A stretch of 64,000 nt of DNA, taken from the NCBI RefSeq assembly GCF_000428985.1, contig NZ_AUAZ01000018.1, positions 1 through 64,000 of the forward strand, given 5' to 3'. This document shows positions 57,412 to 64,000 of the stretch, piece after piece. Within the stretch, counting starts at the first letter, position 1. Each line of letters opens with the position of its first letter. The notes below the pieces were generated by a model. The model ran no database searches and had not been told where the DNA came from. It saw only the letters and a program-made list of their open reading frames with translations. The DNA is from Marinobacterium litorale DSM 23545. GTDB lineage: Bacteria; Pseudomonadota; Gammaproteobacteria; Pseudomonadales; Balneatricaceae. The translations under genes and the position numbers were made by a program.

Positions 57412-58797
57412 ATGACCGCAATACCTCAAATACTTCTGGTCGATCAAGAGCCGGAACAGCTTCAACATCTCAACGACGTGCTGCTCAGTGCCGGTTATCG
57501 GGTGCGCACGGCTGACGATGGTAATGAGGCGCTACAGGTCCTGGAAACCCTGCGCATTGAGCTGGTGCTCTGTGATCAGCGCACCAGTGGTCGCGACGGT
57601 TTAACGCTTAACGAACAGATTCAACAGGACTTCCCGGGTATCACCCGGATTTTGCTGATCAACCAGTCGGTGATGCCTGAAGCACTGGAGGCAACGGCCC
57701 AGGGCGCCTTCGGTATTCTGGCGCCCCCTTATGATCCGGCTCACCTGCTGGACACGGTGCGGGCAGCGCTGGATACCGCCCATCAGAGACGCGACCAGCG
57801 TTGGCGCGAGCGTATTGTTGGCCGCAGTGCGTCCATGGAACACCTGCTAGACCAAGCACGCCGAGTGGCGGTATCCGATGTTAACCTGACTATTTCCGGC
57901 CCTCTGGGCAGCGGCAAGGAGCTGCTGGCGGAGGCCGTTCATCGCGCCAGTCGCCGTTCCGAAGGCCCTCTGGAAGTAATCAGCTGCAGTGAACTGCCCC
58001 AGCAGATGCTGGAAGCCGAACTCTTTGGCCATACGTCGGGCGCGATCAGTGGGTCCAGCAGCCAACAGCCCGGATTACTGACCCGAACCCGGGGCGGAAC
58101 ACTGATTCTCAACGAAATCTGCGACCTGTCACCGGCGCTGCAAAGCAAGCTGCTGATGGCGCTGCAAACAGCACGCAGCCGCGCTCTGGGTGCTGACCGG
58201 GAGGAATCCCTCGATGTCCGTATTATTGCCACATCGAGCCGAAACCTGGAGCACGCCATGCTCGGTGGTGAGCTGAATGACGAACTTTACTACGAACTCA
58301 GTGGAGTCAGCCTGGAGATACCCGCGCTGCAGGAGCGCGCAGAGGATATACCGGTGCTGGCACGCCACTTTCTGAAAGAAGCGGCCCTGCGTCATAACCG
58401 CCGGGTAAGAAACCTCTCCCCCGGTGCTATTCACCTGCTGGGCCTGTCGGCCTGGCCCGGTAATGTGACCCAGCTTAAGGGCGTCATTGAACAGGTTGTT
58501 GCTCAGAGTGGATCACCGGTGGTTTCGGAAGCGCTGGTAGCCAAGGCGCTGGATAATCAGGAACGGGTCATCCCATCGTTCAATGAAGCCCGCGCCGAGT
58601 TTGAGCGCCGTTACCTGATCAAGCTTCTGCAGATCACTGAAGGGAATGTGACCCATGCAGCCCGTATCGCGCAGCGTAACCGGACCGACCTGTACAAGCT
58701 TCTGGGCAAGCACGATCTGGAACCGGCACGTTTCAAAGTAAGACGCAGCCGCACCAGCCGTAAACAGAATGCAGGCCGTACCGGCACCAGCGGCTAA
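57412..58797 (+). CDS. NtrC-family-like regulator with degenerate receiver and AAA+ motifs
   Basis: 461 aa: receiver-like domain (about 5-120), AAA+ domain (about 145-370) and Fis-type helix-turn-helix (EGNVTHAARIAQRNRTDLYKLLGKHDLEPARFK), the last close to GlrR. The receiver keeps Asp 55, but the conserved Lys is replaced (ILAPPYDP) and the acidic pair reads DQ. In the AAA+ part Walker A is intact (GPLGSGKE). The sigma-54 loop GAFTGA reads GAISGS, Walker B reads LILNEI instead of LxLDEI, and the arginine-finger segment reads ELYYEL instead of DLYYRL. Classical activation of sigma-54 promoters is therefore unlikely. ATG 57412 has GGGAG upstream. Confidence 0.85.
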   Translation: MTAIPQILLVDQEPEQLQHLNDVLLSAGYRVRTADDGNEALQVLETLRIELVLCDQRTSGRDGLTLNEQIQQDFPGITRILLINQSVMPEALEATAQGAFGILAPPYDPAHLLDTVRAALDTAHQRRDQRWRERIVGRSASMEHLLDQARRVAVSDVNLTISGPLGSGKELLAEAVHRASRRSEGPLEVISCSELPQQMLEAELFGHTSGAISGSSSQQPGLLTRTRGGTLILNEICDLSPALQSKLLMALQTARSRALGADREESLDVRIIATSSRNLEHAMLGGELNDELYYELSGVSLEIPALQERAEDIPVLARHFLKEAALRHNRRVRNLSPGAIHLLGLSAWPGNVTQLKGVIEQVVAQSGSPVVSEALVAKALDNQERVIPSFNEARAEFERRYLIKLLQITEGNVTHAARIAQRNRTDLYKLLGKHDLEPARFKVRRSRTSRKQNAGRTGTSG

Positions 58798-59267
58798 CGC
58801 GTCAATTGAGCATAGTGAGCGCCGGTCAGCTCGCACAGAGCTGTCGGCGCTAACTCCAGATCCAGCCCGCGCCGGCCGCCGCTAATCAGTATCGTCTCCT
58901 GGGGTTCTGCAGAACTGTGCAGCAGCGTCGGGAGCCGTTTCTTCTGTCCCAGCGGGCTGATGCCGCCGACAATATAACCGGTGATACGCTCTGCATCAGC
59001 CGGTTGCGCCATCGCCACCTTCTTCACCGATAGCGCCGCCGCTACGGCTTTTAAATCAAGCATCTCCGCCACCGGGATAATCGCAACAGCCAGACGGCGG
59101 TTATCCCCCTCCAATGCCACCAACAGCGTTTTGAACACCTGCTCTGCGGGAAAGCCAAGCTTCTCTGCGGCTTCCAGCCCGTAGGCCGGAGCCGCCGGGT
59201 CGTGCTCATATTCATGGATGGAAAAAGAAACTTTCTTGCGCTCCAGCGCTTTAATTGCCGGTGTCAT
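58794..59267 (-). CDS. ybaK: Cys-tRNA(Pro)/Cys-tRNA(Cys) deacylase, YbaK family
   Basis: 157 aa editing factor that hydrolyses mischarged Cys-tRNA(Pro). TPAIKALERKKVSFSIHEYEHDP, GFPAEQVFKTLLVALEGDNRRLAVAIIPV, AERITGYIVGGISPLGQKKRLPT and GGRRGLDLELAP are the family blocks, including the catalytic Lys in QVFKTLL. It overlaps the convergent NtrC-like gene by 4 bp and starts 10 bp after the RcnB-like gene. Confidence 0.96.
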   Translation of the reverse strand: MTPAIKALERKKVSFSIHEYEHDPAAPAYGLEAAEKLGFPAEQVFKTLLVALEGDNRRLAVAIIPVAEMLDLKAVAAALSVKKVAMAQPADAERITGYIVGGISPLGQKKRLPTLLHSSAEPQETILISGGRRGLDLELAPTALCELTGAHYAQLTR

Positions 59268-59277
59268 CCCCAGGCGC

Positions 59278-59805
59278 TCACTCCATCAAATCGATAACTT
59301 TATCGGTTAACACAACCACATCCAACACCGTTCCTCGCCCCTCCATGACACGAACAATACGGTCCCCCAGACGCAACAGCTCTATACCATCATCCCGTCC
59401 GGTAATTTTGTTCAACAGGTCAGAGGGCAGATGCTCCGCTTCGCGGTAAAGGTCGTAATCCATATCCCGTCCGCGCGCCAGCTTATCCTGCCAACCCGGC
59501 GGCAACGAGCCGCCCCGGGCCAGCTTTTTCTGCAACCCCGGCGGCAAACTCTTCACCCCGCTCCCCACGTGCGGCGCTTCAACGCCGTAATGCCTGAGTA
59601 CTTCCAGCCGCAGACGTTCACGCTCAGAGTGAGTCAAGGCGTCCGGCAGGCTCTGGTGATTGTTACCACGTTCAGTGGTACCCGCTGTCTGTTCGGGCAC
59701 TCGATCCTCGGCTTTCTGCTTCTGCTTTTGCTCCACCCACTGCGGTTTTTCCGCCTGTACGCTCGTTACTACCAGTAAAAGCAGTGCGCCCCATATCGAT
59801 TTCAT
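59278..59805 (-). CDS. Exported RcnB/CigR-like protein with LPPG repeats
   Basis: 175 aa with a signal peptide (SIWGALLLLVVTSVQAEKP). The region SLPPGLQKKLARGG followed by SLPPGWQDKLARGR is an imperfect tandem repeat of about 14 residues, characteristic of RcnB/CigR-related periplasmic proteins. The C-terminus (VRVMEGRGTVLDVVVLTDKVIDLM) fits the same family. ATG 59805 has the near-perfect site GGAGGTGAT. Function unknown. Confidence 0.82.
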   Translation of the reverse strand: MKSIWGALLLLVVTSVQAEKPQWVEQKQKQKAEDRVPEQTAGTTERGNNHQSLPDALTHSERERLRLEVLRHYGVEAPHVGSGVKSLPPGLQKKLARGGSLPPGWQDKLARGRDMDYDLYREAEHLPSDLLNKITGRDDGIELLRLGDRIVRVMEGRGTVLDVVVLTDKVIDLME

Positions 59806-59843
59806 GATCACCTCCACCCGCTAGCCATTACGCTCACTGTCCA

Positions 59844-60056
59844 TCACCGATTGCGTAGTGGATCAAGCAGGGATTCAAGTCCGTTTAACTTGATCTCATA
59901 GATCAGTGCCATCCGCTCTCCCAGCTTTCCTGCCGGAAATCCCTGACCCGCAAACCACACCAGGTAGGGCTCCGGCAGATCCGCCAGCACTCGCCCCTTG
60001 TACTTGCCAAAGGGCATCTCCATACGCACCAGATCAGCCAGTATTTCAGTATCCAT
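59844..60056 (-). CDS. DUF3820 family small protein
   Basis: 70 aa; MEMPFGKYKGRVLADLPEPYLVWFAGQGFPAGKLGERMALIYEIKLNGLESLLDPLR is the DUF3820 signature (sometimes annotated as quorum-sensing-regulated virulence factor). The open frame extends upstream, but the conserved part begins at ATG 60056, with only a weak upstream ribosome-binding site. Probably co-transcribed with the RcnB-like and ybaK genes. Confidence 0.85.
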   Translation of the reverse strand: MDTEILADLVRMEMPFGKYKGRVLADLPEPYLVWFAGQGFPAGKLGERMALIYEIKLNGLESLLDPLRNR

Positions 60057-60145
60057 CTCTATCCGTCTTACTCTGGAAATAACGCCCAACTTAGGGTTAG
60101 CATCCCGCGTTCTAACGGTAAAGTATACGCACCGGGAACAATTCG

Positions 60146-61546
60146 ATGACAGCCTCTCCCTTACAATACGCGCTGCAGCTGATGCAGCGGCAATCATTCG
60201 ACCAGGCCGCGGCACTTTGCCAACAGGTGCTGAAAGCCAACCCAAAGGATTTTAACGCACAACACCTGCTCGGCGTAATTCAGATGCAGTCGGGCAACCT
60301 TGATGAGGCCTGCGCCTCATTAAAAGTCGCCAGCCAGATGAGTGTTGCTTCAAGGTATAAGGCGCAGGCGCTGAGCAATCTATCCCTGGCACTGAAACAG
60401 AACGATGCTTTGGGAGACGCATTGATCGCGGTGGAGCAGGCGATTACGCTGTTGCCTGATGAGCTGGCATTTCGCGTAAATCGCCTGAACATTCTGGAGC
60501 TCGAGCAACAGTGGGACTTGATTGTAAAGGCGACCGCTGAAACGCCGGCGCTTAACCAGGAACCTGAACTCCAGTGCCTGCTGACCAGAGCTGAGCGACA
60601 CAGTGGCAAAGCTCAGGCTGCACTCAAACGCATCGAACAATATCTGCAACAGACACCGGGCGATCTGGAGGCGCTGGGTGAGTGGGCTCTTTTGCGGGCG
60701 GCCCTCGGAGATCAAGCCATTCTGGAGCAAGCACTTGAATTGGCGCCGGCCGAAACGCTGGAGTGGATCGCCGACTATCTGGCCGAGGAGGGTTGGCTGA
60801 CTCAGGCGCTCCCGCTGTATCGAAGCCTGCTCCGGAACGACCCCGGCCACACCGGCGCGCGGCATATGCTGGATGCGGCTGAAGGTCGGCTGACCGAAGC
60901 CGCCCCGGCCGCGTATATTGAGTCACTGTACGACGCGCATGCCCATCGCTTCGAGCAACATCTGGTGAAGCGCCTGGAGTACCGGGCGCCCACGCGGCTG
61001 GCAGAACGGCTTGCGAAACATATTCAGGGGCCGCTTGATCAGGTCGCTGACCTGGGGTGTGGCAGCGGGTTGATGGGTGAAGCATTACGCGCCCGATTCG
61101 AAATCAGCCGGTTATCCGGGTGTGATCTGTCCGGTGGCATGCTCAGTATCGCCGAACAGAACGGCTATTACGACCAGCTGGCGCAAGGCCAGGTGACGGA
61201 GTGGCTTGCTCAACACCCCAGGCACTTTGAGGTGATTTGTGCGACTGATCTGTTGATCTACTTCGGTGACCTTGCACCGCTCATGGAGTTGGCGGCACAG
61301 GCGCTGATTCCCGATGGGCTGTTCGCATTCACCGTGGAGCATGCCGACCAGGGACTGGCCCTCACGGCAAGCGGACGCTATCGCCATAGCCTTGACCATA
61401 TCCAGACACGCTGTGATCAGGCCGGACTGGCTTTGATTGAGCAGGAAACCTTTGCGCTGCGCAAGGAACAGGGCAAGATAATAACCGGAACTCTGGTTAT
61501 CGCCCGTCTCCATCCCCAACAGACTCAATCTGGAGAAGACGCATGA
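60146..61546 (+). CDS. TPR protein fused to a SAM-dependent methyltransferase
   Basis: 466 aa. Residues 1 to about 250 are tetratricopeptide-like repeats (YALQLMQRQSFDQAAALCQQVLKANPKDFNAQHLLGVIQMQSGNLDEA and later units). About 280-466 is a class I methyltransferase with motif I VADLGCGSGLMGEAL and a following acidic strand (LSGCDLSGGMLSIAEQ). The TPRs probably bind a protein substrate or partner; the target is unknown. The stop overlaps the next start (ATGA). Confidence 0.88.
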   Translation: MTASPLQYALQLMQRQSFDQAAALCQQVLKANPKDFNAQHLLGVIQMQSGNLDEACASLKVASQMSVASRYKAQALSNLSLALKQNDALGDALIAVEQAITLLPDELAFRVNRLNILELEQQWDLIVKATAETPALNQEPELQCLLTRAERHSGKAQAALKRIEQYLQQTPGDLEALGEWALLRAALGDQAILEQALELAPAETLEWIADYLAEEGWLTQALPLYRSLLRNDPGHTGARHMLDAAEGRLTEAAPAAYIESLYDAHAHRFEQHLVKRLEYRAPTRLAERLAKHIQGPLDQVADLGCGSGLMGEALRARFEISRLSGCDLSGGMLSIAEQNGYYDQLAQGQVTEWLAQHPRHFEVICATDLLIYFGDLAPLMELAAQALIPDGLFAFTVEHADQGLALTASGRYRHSLDHIQTRCDQAGLALIEQETFALRKEQGKIITGTLVIARLHPQQTQSGEDA

Positions 61547-62343
61547 ACGCGCCCGTTGTCAGCGGACTGTTTATCTACCCGGTTAAGTCCGGCGCCCCCA
61601 TCAGCCTGCCCACGGCCTGGGCTGAGCCCCGCGGGCTGGCGTTTGATCGCCGCTTCATGATCTGTGATCCGGAGGGGTGTTTTATCACGGCACGGGAGGA
61701 GCCCAGGCTGCTGCGTCTGGCCGGCACGTTGGTTCATGACGGTATGATCTTCAGCGCGCCGGGCTGTCTACCCTTCTACCTGCACTACGATCAGATCGAG
61801 GAAAACCGCCGGGAAGTGAAAGTCTGGAATGATATTCTAGCCGCTCGACGCGCGCCGCAGACGCTCGACCACTGGCTGAGTGAGTACCTCGGCCGCACCG
61901 TTCACATGGTGTATAACGACCCTGAAAGCCATCGAATCGCCGGACGAGCGGCTGAACGGCCCATTCTCTTCGCTGACGGTTATCCGTTACTGCTGACCAG
62001 TGAAGCCTCATTGCAGGCGGTACGCGACGCGGGGCCTACCGAGACTGAAATGGCGCGCTTCAGGCCAAATCTGGTTGTCTCCGGCAGCGCTGCCTGGGAT
62101 GAAGATCACTGGCGTCATATCCGTATTGGCGAGGTCGAGCTGGAGCTGGTCAAACCCTGCGAGCGCTGCGTTCTGATCACCCGCGACCCGGTCAGCGGCG
62201 AGAAAGCGCCGAGGGGTGAACCGCTGCGCACGCTGGCCCAGATACACCGCGACGAGCGCGGTCGGGTCTGTTTCGGTCACAATCTGATGGTAAGAAAAGC
62301 CGGCTTACTGGAAGTTGGCAGTCGCGTCGAAATTATTGACTGA
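61543..62343 (+). CDS. MOSC-domain protein (YcbX-like core, no ferredoxin domain)
   Basis: 266 aa: N-terminal beta-barrel (VSGLFIYPVKSGAPISLPTAWAEPRGLAFDRRFMI) and MOSC domain with the conserved Cys in LVKPCERCVLITRDP and GHNLMV near the end. MOSC proteins handle the molybdenum cofactor, for example in reduction of N-hydroxylated bases. E. coli YcbX adds a C-terminal 2Fe-2S domain that is absent here. The start overlaps the TPR-methyltransferase stop by 4 bp; the 3' end overlaps the convergent tmcA by 11 bp. Confidence 0.9.
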   Translation: MNAPVVSGLFIYPVKSGAPISLPTAWAEPRGLAFDRRFMICDPEGCFITAREEPRLLRLAGTLVHDGMIFSAPGCLPFYLHYDQIEENRREVKVWNDILAARRAPQTLDHWLSEYLGRTVHMVYNDPESHRIAGRAAERPILFADGYPLLLTSEASLQAVRDAGPTETEMARFRPNLVVSGSAAWDEDHWRHIRIGEVELELVKPCERCVLITRDPVSGEKAPRGEPLRTLAQIHRDERGRVCFGHNLMVRKAGLLEVGSRVEIID

Positions 62344-64000
62344 CCGCCTGTAGCAGACCACCGATCAGCGCCCTCAGACGCGCCAGCTGTGCACGACGCC
62401 CACCCGGCTCGGACAGCTCGCCCGCGGGCTGCTGGCGCCATATTCTGTTCACCAGCAGCTCCATATCCGCATCGCTCAGCCCCAGCTCCGACCAGCGCGG
62501 CACACTGGCTGTCAAGAGGGCGTCAAGCTCCAGCAGGCAGCTCTCCAGCGACCGATGGGTCTGCGCAAAACCCTGTAGCAGGTGGCGCTGCCTCGCATCC
62601 AGGCTCGGCGGTTTAACACCACCCAGCAGCACTGGCAACAACGGGGCGGGCAGCTGCATCAAGGTGCCACTCAAACGGTATTTAACGCTTTGACAATAGC
62701 GCTGTTCAAGCAGATCAACGGCCTCACAGGCCGGCCTGGAAAGTGGATGCAAGACCAGCGTTGCGAAGCTGGACGATACCGGGTCACGCTGATCACCAAC
62801 CCGGACCGGCCGAAACCCCTGTCGACGCCAGAACTGAACAAGCCCCGCCGTAGTCCCGAAACTGGCTCCGAGATAGTCGATTCCCGCCTGCCGGGCACGC
62901 TCACCCAGACGTGATACCAGAGCCGCACCCAGCCCCTGGCTCTGGATACGGGGATGAACGGCAATACGCATAATCCGCCATGCACTCATGGGCGCGAACT
63001 CAAGCGCACCTTCGTGAGCAATGAGCGCCTGGGGTAACAGATGGCCAGTGGGCCTTCGCACTCCCGCCCAGACACCCTCGGCCAGGGCGCGAGACAAGCC
63101 ACCTTCAGCCGCAACCGCGGCACACCCCACCAGCGACCCGCCCCGGTAGAGCAGCTCAAAGTGGATGTTAGGACTGTCCAGCAGCACCCTCAGATCGCCC
63201 GGGGTGGTTCGGTAATGCGCCAACACGAGCAAGCCGAAAAGCGCTCTCAACAGCGACTCATCAGCGGCCAGCTCGGCCCGCGACAGCGTCCGATACTCGA
63301 GGTTTTCAGCGGCTGATACCACCGGCTCTGCCGGCTCAGCATCCAGCAGGAGTAAGCGGTTGGAAACAGCTTCCAGTGGATCGCCCGCTCCCCACCGTAT
63401 CGGCGTCTGCATGTATAACTGTGTAAGCTCAGGAACGATGCGCTTCAGCTCGGACAGAAACCGCAGCGTAAACCCACGCCCGTTTCCTTCGTAGCCGTGC
63501 TGCGTGGTCGAGAAGATCAAGTGACGAAAACGACGGGCATAGGCCGAAAGCAGCGGCGTAGCGATGGCGGCTGCCTCGTCCACGATCAGCAGGTCGGCTT
63601 CATGCTCCAACACCTCAGCGGGCTGCACAAACCGAAGCTCCAGCCCATCCAGACAAACCCGGTTGTCATGCCAGTCGAGCGCCCCGTAAGCCTCCTCGAT
63701 CCGGTCAAAAGCACTGCTGAGTGAGGCACGCTTTGGTGCCGTCAGAATAACCCGCTGTGGACCGCGACGGGCAGCCAATTGACTGAGCAATATGCCAAGT
63801 GCCGATGACTTTCCCCGGCCTCGGTCTGCGTCGATCACAGCAGCGCTGCAGCGTTTATCGAGCACGGCAATCAGCCCTTCGACCACGGCCTGTTGATCAA
63901 CGCTTCGATAGGGTGAGGGCAACGCGGCGGTTGATTCGGGCAACGGGATAGTGGATGGGATATGTACGCCTTGCTCATCGAATACCACAAGCTCGGTTTG
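62333..64000 (-). CDS. tmcA: tRNA(Met) cytidine acetyltransferase TmcA, 3' part (5' end outside window)
   Basis: Makes N4-acetylcytidine at the wobble position of elongator tRNA-Met using acetyl-CoA and ATP. About 555 residues are in the window and the frame stays open to the edge, so the N-terminus is missing (E. coli protein is about 670 aa). The Walker A motif ADRGRGKSSALG, Walker B LLIVDEAAAI, the helicase-like segment FSTTQHGYEGNGRGF and the GNAT acetyl-CoA site AVHPRIQSQGLGAALV are visible, followed by the C-terminal helical tRNA-binding tail. Confidence 0.95.
   Translation of the reverse strand, partial: QTELVVFDEQGVHIPSTIPLPESTAALPSPYRSVDQQAVVEGLIAVLDKRCSAAVIDADRGRGKSSALGILLSQLAARRGPQRVILTAPKRASLSSAFDRIEEAYGALDWHDNRVCLDGLELRFVQPAEVLEHEADLLIVDEAAAIATPLLSAYARRFRHLIFSTTQHGYEGNGRGFTLRFLSELKRIVPELTQLYMQTPIRWGAGDPLEAVSNRLLLLDAEPAEPVVSAAENLEYRTLSRAELAADESLLRALFGLLVLAHYRTTPGDLRVLLDSPNIHFELLYRGGSLVGCAAVAAEGGLSRALAEGVWAGVRRPTGHLLPQALIAHEGALEFAPMSAWRIMRIAVHPRIQSQGLGAALVSRLGERARQAGIDYLGASFGTTAGLVQFWRRQGFRPVRVGDQRDPVSSSFATLVLHPLSRPACEAVDLLEQRYCQSVKYRLSGTLMQLPAPLLPVLLGGVKPPSLDARQRHLLQGFAQTHRSLESCLLELDALLTASVPRWSELGLSDADMELLVNRIWRQQPAGELSEPGGRRAQLARLRALIGGLLQAVSQ

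Overview
The window reads as gammaproteobacterial chromosome, most like the Oceanospirillales/Pseudomonadales. This is inferred from the Pseudomonas-type TCA block (gltA divergent from sdhCDAB-sucAB-lpd-sucCD), TRAP transport, ornithine-lipid synthesis and many c-di-GMP proteins. Coding density is high. Apart from the end of an IS4-family element at the left edge, I see no prophage, integron or CRISPR array.

Layout. (1) 1-291: right end of an IS element. (2) 333-13324: TCA genes sucD, sucC, lpdA, sucB, sucA, sdhB, sdhA, sdhD, sdhC on the minus strand and gltA on the plus strand, with recognisable promoters between sdhC and gltA. (3) 13394-19568: an operon of a periplasmic SUOX-fold-like protein, a hybrid histidine kinase and a peroxiredoxin; tRNA-Val(GAC) with its own promoter and terminator; and a large GGDEF/EAL protein. 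(4) 19625-27698: a solute-binding protein, a NarL-type two-component pair with a Cache sensor, a TRAP transporter (DctP/Q/M type, probably for 2-oxo or monocarboxylic acids) and a chemoreceptor. Together these look like a sense-swim-import module. (5) 27879-36063: uvrB, an aspartate aminotransferase, a GGDEF protein, a TolC-like protein, two unrecognised proteins and dcd. (6) 36197-45415: mrp, an LplT-PlsC-acyl-ligase triple fusion, trmA, an HDOD protein and metG. (7) 45455-50815: a LysE-type exporter behind a candidate attenuator, an MFS transporter with divergent LysR regulator, panE and small conserved proteins. (8) 50911-54442: an Arg-rich small ORF, then an OlsF-like ornithine-lipid synthase preceded by seven GTC half-sites spaced exactly 11 bp apart (a Pho-box array), followed by VWA and J-domain proteins. 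(9) 54434-64000: a lipoprotein, DosC-like globin diguanylate cyclase, dodecin, a degenerate NtrC-like protein, ybaK, an RcnB-like protein, a DUF3820 protein, a TPR-methyltransferase, a MOSC protein and the 3' part of tmcA.

The most interesting signals are regulatory. One is a BCAA-rich leader peptide followed by mutually exclusive hairpins upstream of the LysE-type gene. Another is the phased Pho-box array before the OlsF homologue. A third is an inverted repeat placed like an activator site in front of the TRAP operon. Among proteins, the NtrC-like regulator with several lost catalytic motifs and the hybrid kinase whose Hpt-like tail has Asp in place of the phospho-accepting His stand out. 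All functional assignments rest on motif recognition by eye; no database search was run.
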